Positions 16,546-23,208 of a DNA stretch of 61,354 bases are shown here, piece by piece (within the stretch, counting starts at the first letter, position 1; each line of letters starts with the position of its first letter). The DNA lies in NCBI RefSeq assembly GCF_000308815.1, contig NZ_BAFX01000031.1:1-61354 (forward strand), given 5' to 3'. The position numbers were made by a program, and so were the translations under genes. The notes under the pieces are model-generated. The model had not been told where the DNA came from. It worked only from the letters and a program-made list of their open reading frames with translations, and did no database searches. Source of the DNA: Nocardia concava NBRC 100430 (GTDB lineage Bacteria > Actinomycetota > Actinomycetes > Mycobacteriales > Mycobacteriaceae).

Positions 16546-16832
16546 CCCACCAGGTCGGCGTATTCGGGGTGCTCGCCGATGTACTTCTCGACGTACCAGC
16601 AGGTGGGGATGATCGAGAAGCCTTCGGTGCGCGCGTCGTTCAACGCGAACTCGACGACCTGCGCGGCCACGCCGCGGCCCCGGAACTCGGGAAACGTGAG
16701 GGTGTGCTGGATGTCGCGGATCTTGCGGTCGCCGTCGACCTGCTCCGCGTAGTCGGCGTAGCCTGCGAGGGTGCCATCGAGGTAGATCTCGTAGCGGGTC
16801 GCGTCGGCATTGTGTTCCAGCTTCGTGCTCAT
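16542..16832 (-). CDS. GCN5-related acetyltransferase, short YjdJ/CG type
   Basis: 96 residues. This is the compact N-acetyltransferase family (Acetyltransf_CG type) with H-T-L-T-F-P-E-F-R-G-R-G-V-A-A-Q-V-V as the acetyl-CoA pyrophosphate loop. The C-terminal segment I-I-P-T-C-W-Y-V carries the conserved Cys. The N-terminal Y-E-I-Y-L-D-G-T-L-A-G-Y-A-D-Y is typical. The substrate is unknown. It is separated from the upstream oxidase gene by a hairpin. Confidence 0.88.
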   Translation of the reverse strand: MSTKLEHNADATRYEIYLDGTLAGYADYAEQVDGDRKIRDIQHTLTFPEFRGRGVAAQVVEFALNDARTEGFSIIPTCWYVEKYIGEHPEYADLVG

Positions 16833-16870
16833 GACGTGTTCGAACTCCCTTGTGCTGCGGATTGTTCCTT

Positions 16871-16905
16871 AAGGGGGTGTGGGGGCTTAGCCTCACACCC
16901 CCCTT
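16871..16905 (-). terminator. Hairpin after the GlcD-like oxidase gene
   Basis: AAGGGGGTGTG (16871-16881) pairs with CACACCCCCCTT (16894-16905) with one bulged C. It lies 19 nt past the minus-strand stop at 16924. Confidence 0.65.
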
Positions 16906-16923
16906 CGTCGGGCGCAGCCCCGA

Positions 16924-18288
16924 TCAGAGAACCGCTCCGGGGTTGAGTATCCCGTGCGGATCCAGCGCATCCTTGATGCGGCGCGTGAGAGCCATCACGT
17001 CGGGTCCGAGCTGATCGGGCAGCCACGGCTTCTTCAGGCGTCCGACGCCGTGCTCACCGGTGATGGTGCCGCCGAGGCCGATGGCCAGGTCCATGATCTC
17101 GCCGAACGCGAGGTGCGCACGCTCGGATTCGTCGGGATCGGCGGGGTTGTAGACGATGAGCGGGTGGGTGTTGCCGTCGCCCGCGTGCGCGATGACGGAG
17201 ATGAGCACCGCGCGTTGTGCGGCGATCTCGGCGATGCCCGTCACCAGGTCGCCGAGCCGGGGGAGCGGGACACCCACATCCTCGAGCAGCAGCGGCCCCT
17301 TGCGTTCCACGGCCGGAATGGCGAATCGCCGTGCCGCACAGAACGCCTCGCCCTCGTCGGGATCGTCGGTGCGGAAAGCCTCGGTCGCCCCGGCCTTTTC
17401 GCAGGCGGCCAGCATGATGTCGGCCTCGTGTCCCGCGTGCTCGCCGGGCGCGTCGGAGCGCGCCACCAGCAGTCCCGCCGCCTCCCGGTCGAGGCCCATG
17501 CGCAGCTCGTCCTCGACGGCGTTGATGGCCACCGAATCCATGAATTCCAGCATGGAGGGCCGCAATTGGCCGGTGATGGCCAGAATCGCGTCGGTCGCTG
17601 CGGTCAGCGTCGGGAAGGTGGCGACCACCGTGGACTGCGGCGGCTGCGCGGGCAGCAGCCGCAGCGTCAGCTCGGTGATGATGCCCAGCGTCCCCTCGCT
17701 GCCCACGAACAGCTTGGTCAGCGACAGCCCGGCGGAGTCCTTGAGCCGCGGCCCGCCCAGCCGCACCGCGGTCCCGTCCGCCAGCACGACCTCCATGCCG
17801 AGCACGTAATCGGTTGTGACGCCGTACTTCACGCAGCACAGCCCGCCGGCGTTGGTGGCGGCGTTCCCGCCGATCGAGCAGATCTCGAACGAGGACGGAT
17901 CCGGCGGATACCACAGCCCATGCTCGGCCACGGCTTGCTTCACCTCGGCATTGAGCAGTCCGGGCTGCACCACCGCGGTCCGCGTCACGGTGTCGACGCT
18001 GATCTCACGCATCTTCTCGGTGCTCAACAAGAGCGCCCCGTTCTGCGCGGTGGCCCCGCCGGAGAGCCCGGTCCCCGCCCCGCGCGGAACGATCGGCACC
18101 CGGTGCTCGTGCGCCCACCGCACGGTCGCCGCGACCTGTTCGGTGGTCAGTGGCCTGACCAATGCGAGCGCGATTCCGGCATCGGGATCCAGCGCCCGAT
18201 CCTGTCGATACGCGCCCAGCACATCCGGATCGGTCACCACCATGCCCGCTGGCAGTAGACCGCGCAGTCCGTCGAGATCGATGTCCAC
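16924..18288 (-). CDS. FAD-binding oxidase, GlcD/lactate dehydrogenase type
   Basis: About 454 residues. An N-terminal FAD_binding_4 domain has R-P-L-T-T-E-Q-V-A-A, P-R-G-A-G-T-G-L-S-G-G-A and G-G-N-A-A-T-N-A-G-G. The C-terminal FAD-oxidase domain has H-A-G-D-G-N-T-H-P, E-I-M-D-L-A and the late G-E-H-G-V-G-R-L-K. It probably oxidises a 2-hydroxy acid (glycolate or D-lactate); the substrate is inferred from the family. A longer frame begins at GTG 18315, but that codon lies in the loop of a 17-bp terminator hairpin (18298-18335). I therefore use the next GTG at 18288. Confidence 0.88.
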   Translation of the reverse strand: MDIDLDGLRGLLPAGMVVTDPDVLGAYRQDRALDPDAGIALALVRPLTTEQVAATVRWAHEHRVPIVPRGAGTGLSGGATAQNGALLLSTEKMREISVDTVTRTAVVQPGLLNAEVKQAVAEHGLWYPPDPSSFEICSIGGNAATNAGGLCCVKYGVTTDYVLGMEVVLADGTAVRLGGPRLKDSAGLSLTKLFVGSEGTLGIITELTLRLLPAQPPQSTVVATFPTLTAATDAILAITGQLRPSMLEFMDSVAINAVEDELRMGLDREAAGLLVARSDAPGEHAGHEADIMLAACEKAGATEAFRTDDPDEGEAFCAARRFAIPAVERKGPLLLEDVGVPLPRLGDLVTGIAEIAAQRAVLISVIAHAGDGNTHPLIVYNPADPDESERAHLAFGEIMDLAIGLGGTITGEHGVGRLKKPWLPDQLGPDVMALTRRIKDALDPHGILNPGAVL

Positions 18289-18297
18289 AAACCCGAA

Positions 18298-18335
18298 ACT
18301 ACGGGTTCCGGACACTTTTGTCCGGGACCCGTAGT
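18298..18335 (-). terminator. Terminator between the DHA2 exporter and the oxidase
   Basis: Arms 18298-18314 and 18319-18335 form a 17-bp stem with one mismatch around the loop CTTT. It follows the exporter stop at 18353 on the minus strand and overlaps the longest reading of the next gene. Confidence 0.85.
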
Positions 18336-18352
18336 CATCGAGTGAGTGAGGC

Positions 18353-19807
18353 TCAGTGCGCGGGAGCGGCCTTCGGCAGCGCCAGCGCCGCCGCGAGCAC
18401 GACGGCCAGCACCGCGAACCCGCCGAGCGCGGCCATCTCCATCGCGGTCACGTACCCGCCGGTGCCGTGCTTCGCACCCAGCGCGCTGAAGAAGATCACC
18501 CCGAGAACCGTTGCGCCGATGGCGTTTCCGAACTGCTGCGAGGTGGTCAGCACTCCCGCCGCCATGCCCGCCTGCCGCGCCGGAATCCCCGACGACAGCA
18601 CCGCCCCGACGACCGACGGAATGGTCAGCCCGTTCCCGGTGCCGACGATCATCATCCCCGGGATCAGGGCGAGCGCGGTGACGTCGGAACCCATCCCGAA
18701 CAGCACGCCCAGCGTGATCGCCAGCCCGGTGAGACTGGTCAGCGTCCCGACCACCATCACCCGGTTCCCGATCCGCGCCGCCACCCGCGGCGCGAGGAAG
18801 AACGAGCTGCCCGCGAAGCACAGCCCCAGCGGCGCGAACGCCAATCCCGCGGTGAGCGGCGACAATCCGAGCCCGTTCTGCAGCATGAGGGTCAGGCACA
18901 ACATGAATCCGGCGAAGAAGGTCAGGTATCCGCCCGCGATCACCAGCCCGAGGCTGAATCCGCGTTCGCGCACCATGCCGGTGTCGAGCACCGGTTCGCC
19001 ACCGCGCGCCGTCAGCCGGTTCTCGTAGCGCAGGGTGAGCAGCAGCACCGGGATCGAGGCCAGCATGCTGACCCAGGTCCACACCGGCCAGCCTTCCGGC
19101 CGGCCCAGCGTGATCGGCACCAGCAGCAGCGCCAGCGCGGCCGAGATGCCCAGCGCGCCAATCGGATCCAGCTTCGGCCGATGGGTCTGCTCGTGCCGGG
19201 GCAGCCAGCGCGCGGCCAGCGCCGCCGCGACCAGCCCGATCGGGACGTTGATGTAGAAGATGCTGCGCCAGCCCCAGCCGAACAGGTCGAGGTCGAGCAG
19301 CACCCCGCCGAGCACCTGGCCCGACACCGCGCCGAGCCCGATGGTGGCGCCGAAAGCCGCCATGGCCCTGGGGCGTTCGTGCGGCGGGAACAGCGTGTTG
19401 ATGAGCGCCAGCATCTGCGGCACCATGAGCGCCGCGGTGGCGCCCTGCAGGACGCGGAAGGCGACCAGCGCCCAGGCGGTGGGCGCGAGCCCGCACAGCA
19501 GTGAGGCGGCGGTGAAGGCGAGCATGCCGATCACGAACAGCCGCCGGTGTCCGTGCAGGTCGCCGAGGCGGCCGCCGGTGATCAGGCCCGAGGCGTAGGC
19601 GAAGCCGTAGCCGCCGACGATGAGTTCGAGCGCGGCTTCCCCGGCGTGCAGGTCGTGTTGCAGCGAGGACGCGGCGACGTTCACGACGAACCAGTCGAAC
19701 ATCGCCATGAACATGGCACTGAGGATGACGGGCAGGGCCCGCCAGCGGGTGGCGAACTCGAGCCCGACGGAAACCGCTGCGGCGGGCCGATTTTCGAGTG
19801 TGGTCAC
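18353..19807 (-). CDS. MFS drug/proton antiporter (DHA2, EmrB/QacA type)
   Basis: 484 residues with about 14 membrane helices. DHA2 landmarks are M-F-D-W-F-V-V-N-V-A in helix 1, G-R-L-G-D-L-H-G-H-R-R-L-F (motif A), R-V-L-Q-G-A-T-A-A-L-M-V-P (motif B) and G-L-G-A-V-S-G-Q-V-L-G-G (motif C). Likely export of small hydrophobic compounds. The GTG start at 19807 has GGGAG nearby. It is divergent from a TetR gene, with two palindromic operators in between. Confidence 0.9.
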   Translation of the reverse strand: MTTLENRPAAAVSVGLEFATRWRALPVILSAMFMAMFDWFVVNVAASSLQHDLHAGEAALELIVGGYGFAYASGLITGGRLGDLHGHRRLFVIGMLAFTAASLLCGLAPTAWALVAFRVLQGATAALMVPQMLALINTLFPPHERPRAMAAFGATIGLGAVSGQVLGGVLLDLDLFGWGWRSIFYINVPIGLVAAALAARWLPRHEQTHRPKLDPIGALGISAALALLLVPITLGRPEGWPVWTWVSMLASIPVLLLTLRYENRLTARGGEPVLDTGMVRERGFSLGLVIAGGYLTFFAGFMLCLTLMLQNGLGLSPLTAGLAFAPLGLCFAGSSFFLAPRVAARIGNRVMVVGTLTSLTGLAITLGVLFGMGSDVTALALIPGMMIVGTGNGLTIPSVVGAVLSSGIPARQAGMAAGVLTTSQQFGNAIGATVLGVIFFSALGAKHGTGGYVTAMEMAALGGFAVLAVVLAAALALPKAAPAH

Positions 19808-19874
19808 GTCGTTCTCCCGAACGTGAAGGGGGCGGAGGAGGCGTGGCGCGCCTTTGCGCCGAAGCTCGAAGCAT

Positions 19875-19894
19875 GTAACTAACCGGTTGGTTAC
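19875..19894. promoter_or_regulatory. TetR operator 1 in the exporter/TetR gap
   Basis: GTAACTAACCGGTTGGTTAC is a 20-bp near-perfect palindrome built from GTAAC(T/C)AACC half-sites. It lies close to the exporter gene. Confidence 0.75.
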
Positions 19895-19920
19895 AGTTAT
19901 TCCATCGAGCCCCGCCCCTT

Positions 19921-19941
19921 GTCAACCAGTTAGTTGGTTAC
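19921..19941. promoter_or_regulatory. TetR operator 2 in the exporter/TetR gap
   Basis: A 21-bp palindrome with the same half-site: GTCAACCAG, a centre, then TTGGTTAC. It overlaps the -10 element of the tetR gene at 19939-19944, which would give autorepression. Confidence 0.7.
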
Positions 19942-19944
19942 CAT
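19939..19944 (+). promoter_or_regulatory. -10 element TACCAT of a leaderless tetR start
   Basis: TACCAT ends 7 nt before the ATG at 19952. There is no ribosome binding site. Confidence 0.5.
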
Positions 19945-19951
19945 CGAAGCC

Positions 19952-20566
19952 ATGGCAGGCATCAGGGATCCCGAGGCGACGAAGGCGCGCATCTTCGAGG
20001 CCGCGACCGCGGAATTCGCGCAGTACGGGATCGCCGGCGCGCGTGTCGACCGCATCGCCCGCAATGCCAAGGCCAACAAGCAGCTCATCTACGCCTATTT
20101 CGGCGACAAGGAGAAGCTGTTCCATCAGGTCCTGGAGAAGACCATGCTGGCCGTCGCCGGTTCGGTCACCACCGATATCGAGGACCTCGACGCCTGGATC
20201 GATCAGCACATCGACTACCACCGCGAGCATCCCGAACTGCTGCGCCTGTTGCAGTGGGAGGCCCTGGAACTGGGCCGGGAGAACGCCTCGGCCGGCGAAT
20301 TGCGTTGCGGCCGTTACCTGGAGAAGCGCCGGAAGGTCGAGGTAGCGCAGTCCAAGGGCCTGATGCGCGCGGACATGCCCGCCGGTCAGATCCTCATGCT
20401 GCTCATGTCGATGATCAACTACCCCATGGCCGTTCCGCAGGTCGCCGAGTTCACCCTCGGCCCCGATATCGATCCGGAGGCGCAGCGCGCCTGGATCAAG
20501 GACGCCATCCGCCGCATCGTGGCCCCGCAGGCCGTTCCTGGCCCGGCCCCGGACACCGAGGCGTAA
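19952..20566 (+). CDS. TetR-family repressor of the adjacent exporter
   Basis: 204 residues from ATG 19952; a TTG at 19934 is in frame but lies inside an operator. The helix-turn-helix region (about 7-55) has R-I-F-E-A-A-T-A-E-F-A-Q-Y-G-I-A-G-A-R-V-D-R-I-A and K-Q-L-I-Y-A-Y-F-G-D-K-E-K-L-F. The C-terminal ligand domain is of the TetR_C type with Q-W-E-A-L-E-L-G. Divergent orientation and the shared operators make the DHA2 exporter its likely target. Confidence 0.9.
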   Translation: MAGIRDPEATKARIFEAATAEFAQYGIAGARVDRIARNAKANKQLIYAYFGDKEKLFHQVLEKTMLAVAGSVTTDIEDLDAWIDQHIDYHREHPELLRLLQWEALELGRENASAGELRCGRYLEKRRKVEVAQSKGLMRADMPAGQILMLLMSMINYPMAVPQVAEFTLGPDIDPEAQRAWIKDAIRRIVAPQAVPGPAPDTEA

Positions 20567-20584
20567 CCGCTCGTCCTCGCGCAG

Positions 20585-20590
20585 TACACT
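20585..20590 (+). promoter_or_regulatory. -10 element TACACT of a leaderless start
   Basis: TACACT ends 6 nt before the GTG at 20597. No ribosome binding site is visible. Confidence 0.5.
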
Positions 20591-20596
20591 GCCGCC

Positions 20597-20917
20597 GTGT
20601 CCGATGCCAAGCTAGAAATCCAGATGCTGCACGACCGAGTGATGGTCAAGCTCAGCCCGGAGGCGGGCGAGCGCCGCAGCAGCGGTGGCATTCTCATTCC
20701 CGCCACCGCCCAGGTGGCCAAGCGCCTGTCGTGGGGCGAGGTCTGCGGCGTGGGCTCGCACGTCCGCGCGGTGTCGGTGGGTGATCAGGTGCTCTTCAGC
20801 GCCGATGACCAGTTCGAGGTGGAGATCCAGGCGCAGGCGTATTACGTGCTGCGCGAACGCGATCTGCACGCCGTCGCCAATACCCACCCCGAACACGGCA
20901 CCGGCCTCTACCTGTGA
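20597..20917 (+). CDS. Orphan GroES-like co-chaperonin
   Basis: 106 residues with the Cpn10 fold pattern: M-L-H-D-R-V-M-V-K-L near the N-terminus, a mobile-loop equivalent R-R-S-S-G-G-I-L-I-P-A-T-A-Q, G-E-V-C-G-V-G, V-G-D-Q-V-L-F and a C-terminal Y-V-L-R-E-R-D-L. No groEL is nearby, and the roof-loop region differs from classic GroES, so it is not the main groES. It may be a specialised paralogue. It starts at a leaderless-type GTG and converges with the SDR gene, whose stop is adjacent. Confidence 0.82.
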   Translation: MSDAKLEIQMLHDRVMVKLSPEAGERRSSGGILIPATAQVAKRLSWGEVCGVGSHVRAVSVGDQVLFSADDQFEVEIQAQAYYVLRERDLHAVANTHPEHGTGLYL

Positions 20918-21706
20918 TCAGAGGGTCTTGACGGTCCCGCCGTCGATGACCAGATCCGCGCCGACGATATTGGCGGCCCGCTCCGACGCCAGGAAGGTGA
21001 CCAGCGCCGCCACCTCGTCGGCCTCGGAGATGCGCCCGGAGGCGATGCCGAACTGTTCCGGGATCGCGGCCAGGAAGTCGTCCTGCGCAAGGCCGTTGGC
21101 CGCCGCGAGCTTCGCGCCGATCCCCTCGGATCCGTCCCAGATCGAGGTGCGGACCACGCCCGGGGACACGGTGTTCACCCGGACTCCGGCGGGCCCGAAC
21201 TCCTCGCTGAGCCGCTTGCTGAAGGAGCTGAGCGCGGACTTGGCCTCGCTGTAGCCGACCGGCCCGACCGCGGGCAGCCGCGAGTTGATCGAGGCCACGT
21301 TCACGACCGCGCCCTTGCGTTCGATAAGGCTCGGCAGCGCCGCGCGCGTGGTGGAGACGACGCCGAAGAGGTTGAGGTCGAACATGTTTCGCCACTGCTC
21401 GTCCGGGATGTCGAGGAAGCCGCCGAGGGTGAGCTTGTCACCGTCGCCGCCGCCGACATTGTTGACGAGAATATCGAGCCCGCCGACCTGCTCCAGCGCC
21501 GACGTGACGGCCGCGACCGCGCCCTCGGTGGTGCTGAGGTCGGCGGAAACGGTTGCCGCCGCGACCTTTTCGAGCTCCGGCGTGATGGTCCGGGCAACGC
21601 CCACCACCCGCACGCCCTCGTCGGCCAGCGCTTCGGCGACCGCCAGCCCGATGCCCCTGCTTGCGCCGGTCACGAGTGCGGTCTTGCCGTTCAGTCCGAG
21701 ATCCAT
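20918..21706 (-). CDS. Short-chain dehydrogenase/reductase
   Basis: 262 residues from ATG 21706, which follows AAGG; an upstream ATG at 21736 would add ten unlikely residues. Classical SDR features are the T-G-A-S-R-G-I-G cofactor loop, N-N-V-G-G, catalytic S-I-N-S and Y-S-E-A-K-S-A-L, then P-G-V-V. A terminal I-D-G-G-T motif is present. The NAD(P)H-dependent oxidoreductase substrate is unknown. A copy of the palindrome found at the next tetR promoter lies upstream (21723-21736), so that TetR may control it. Confidence 0.9.
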   Translation of the reverse strand: MDLGLNGKTALVTGASRGIGLAVAEALADEGVRVVGVARTITPELEKVAAATVSADLSTTEGAVAAVTSALEQVGGLDILVNNVGGGDGDKLTLGGFLDIPDEQWRNMFDLNLFGVVSTTRAALPSLIERKGAVVNVASINSRLPAVGPVGYSEAKSALSSFSKRLSEEFGPAGVRVNTVSPGVVRTSIWDGSEGIGAKLAAANGLAQDDFLAAIPEQFGIASGRISEADEVAALVTFLASERAANIVGADLVIDGGTVKTL

Positions 21707-21722
21707 GATCCTTGCCTTTCTT

Positions 21723-21736
21723 GAACTGTGGGTCAA
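21723..21736. promoter_or_regulatory. Operator-like site upstream of the SDR gene
   Basis: On the minus strand it reads TTGACCCACAGTTC, matching TTGACC-N3-AG(G/T)TC at the tetR promoter (22395-22408). It could also serve as the SDR -35 element (TTGACC). Confidence 0.45.
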
Positions 21737-21754
21737 AAACTGGGTTAAAGAAAA

Positions 21755-21773
21755 GGGCCGCCGGATGCGGCCC
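21755..21773 (-). terminator. Intrinsic terminator after the tetR gene
   Basis: GGGCCGC (21755-21761) pairs with GCGGCCC (21767-21773) around a 5-nt loop. On the minus strand it is followed by TTTTCTTT, one of the few terminators here with a T-run. Confidence 0.85.
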
Positions 21774-21796
21774 GATTCACAAGGGGGAGAAGGTAT

Positions 21797-22390
21797 TCAG
21801 AGGGTGGACAGGGTGGTGTCGACGATCCGGTACAGCGTCGCGGCATCCGAGATCCGCGCCGATACGCGAAGGCCGCCGATCGCATTCATCAGGTACTCGC
21901 CGTAGGCGCGGGCATCGATCTCGGGCCGGATGTCGCCGTCGCGCTTGCCCTGTTCGATGCGCTCGGCGAGCACCTCGGTCATGTGCGCGTGGGCCGCTGC
22001 CACCGCTTTGGTGGCCGCAGGATCGTGCCCGCCGAGTTCGGCTGCGGTGTTCACCACCATGCATCCGCGCGGTACCGGCTGCGCCAGGTCGCTGTCCACG
22101 ACCCAGCGCATCCAGGCTTGCAGCCGCTCGCGCGTGGTTCCGGGCTGGGACAACACTTCCCGGGCGAGGTCGGTGCCCATCCGGTCATACCGTGCCATGC
22201 ATAGGTCGAACAACTCCCGCTTGCTGCCGAAGGCGTTGTAGAGACTGCCTTTTCCGATCCCGGTGCATTCGGCCAGCTGCGCGGGCGAGGTATTCGCGTA
22301 CCCGTAGGTCCAGAACGCCTCCATCGCGCGCTCCACCACGGTGTCCGCGTCGAAGTTGCGTGGCCTGCCCATGAGTACGACCGTAGCCAT
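21797..22390 (-). CDS. TetR-family regulator
   Basis: 197 residues. The HTH region is M-G-R-P-R-N-F-D-A-D-T-V-V-E-R-A-M-E-A-F-W, followed by G-Y-A-N-T-S-P-A-Q-L-A and G-I-G-K-G-S-L-Y-N-A-F-G-S-K-R-E-L-F. The C-terminal domain has the P-R-G-C-M-V-V-N-T-A-A-E-L pattern typical of the AcuR/YcdC-like branch with a conserved Cys. The ATG at 22390 has AAGG 7 nt upstream; the family-typical M-G-R-P-R start at 22372 is the alternative. A palindrome lies directly upstream. Likely targets are itself, the SDR gene downstream and perhaps the divergent deacetylase. Confidence 0.88.
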   Translation of the reverse strand: MATVVLMGRPRNFDADTVVERAMEAFWTYGYANTSPAQLAECTGIGKGSLYNAFGSKRELFDLCMARYDRMGTDLAREVLSQPGTTRERLQAWMRWVVDSDLAQPVPRGCMVVNTAAELGGHDPAATKAVAAAHAHMTEVLAERIEQGKRDGDIRPEIDARAYGEYLMNAIGGLRVSARISDAATLYRIVDTTLSTL

Positions 22391-22394
22391 TCTG

Positions 22395-22408
22395 GACCTT
22401 GAGGTCAA
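22395..22408. promoter_or_regulatory. Palindromic operator between tetR and the deacetylase gene
   Basis: GACCTTGAGGTCAA contains the inverted repeat GACCT/AGGTC. It covers the region just upstream of the tetR start and a TTGAGG that could be the -35 of the divergent deacetylase gene. Confidence 0.6.
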
Positions 22409-22419
22409 TAACCCTCGGC

Positions 22420-22425
22420 GATAAT
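22420..22425 (+). promoter_or_regulatory. -10-like GATAAT of a leaderless start
   Basis: GATAAT ends 7 nt before the ATG at 22433, with TTGAGG 15 bp upstream as a possible -35 inside the operator. No ribosome binding site is present. Confidence 0.45.
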
Positions 22426-22432
22426 CGCTCCC

Positions 22433-23137
22433 ATGAAACGCAAGCTGCTGGTCGGCGGCGCGCTCGCGCTGGTGCTGCTGGTGCTGAGCTGTGTCGGTCT
22501 GTACGTGCTGATGAACTCGCGCACCTACCAGGTGGCAGGCCGGATCGTCCCGCGCGTGGACACCTCGGAGAAGATCGTCGCCCTCACCCTCGACGACGGC
22601 CCCACCGACCGCACCCCCGAAATCCTGAAAACCCTTGCCGACGCAGGTATTCCGGCCACCTTCTACCTCATCGGCAGCGAGCTGGCCGCCCATCCGGACC
22701 AGGGCCGCGCCATCGCCGAATCCGGCAACGAGATCGGCAACCACACCTACCACCATGAGCGCATGATCTTCGTGACGCCGGGCTTCGTGCGCGACGAGGT
22801 CGAACGCACCGACGCCGAGATCGCGAAAACCGGCTACACGGGCCCGATCACCTTCCGCCCGCCGAACGGCAAGAAGCTCTTCGCCCTGCCCCGATACCTG
22901 TCCAGCCACAACCGCACCACGGTCACCTGGGACGTCGAACCCGATTCCGGCAAGACCCCCACCACCGACGAAATCGTGACCGAGACCCTCCAGAAGGTGC
23001 GCCCGGGCTCGATCATCCTGCTGCACACCATGTATGCGACCGGCGCACCCTCCCTCGCCGCGATCCCGCGCATCGCGCAGGGGCTGAAGGATCAGGGCTA
23101 CCGCTTCGTCACGGTGTCCCAGCTGCTCGCGCAGTAG
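22433..23137 (+). CDS. Membrane-anchored polysaccharide deacetylase (NodB, CE4)
   Basis: 234 residues. An N-terminal signal-anchor helix (about 5-27) is followed by a NodB domain. The CE4 motifs are T-L-D-D-G-P (catalytic base and metal Asp), N-H-T-Y-H-H (metal His), R-P-P-N-G (the usual Y/F before G replaced by N), W-D-V-E-P and L-L-H-T (catalytic His). A periplasmic or cell-surface role in removing N-acetyl groups from peptidoglycan or another glycan is likely. It may be controlled by the divergent TetR. A bidirectional terminator follows. Confidence 0.9.
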   Translation: MKRKLLVGGALALVLLVLSCVGLYVLMNSRTYQVAGRIVPRVDTSEKIVALTLDDGPTDRTPEILKTLADAGIPATFYLIGSELAAHPDQGRAIAESGNEIGNHTYHHERMIFVTPGFVRDEVERTDAEIAKTGYTGPITFRPPNGKKLFALPRYLSSHNRTTVTWDVEPDSGKTPTTDEIVTETLQKVRPGSIILLHTMYATGAPSLAAIPRIAQGLKDQGYRFVTVSQLLAQ

Positions 23138-23160
23138 GTGCGGAGATGTCTTGAAAAGGC

Positions 23161-23193
23161 AAAGGCCCGTGTCCTTTTCGGACACGGGCCTTT
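23161..23193. terminator. Bidirectional terminator between deacetylase and pntB
   Basis: AAAGGCCCGTGTCC (23161-23174) pairs perfectly with GGACACGGGCCTTT (23180-23193). T-rich sequence flanks both sides, fitting two convergent genes. Confidence 0.92.
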
Positions 23194-23208
23194 GTCGTTG
23201 ACGACCGC

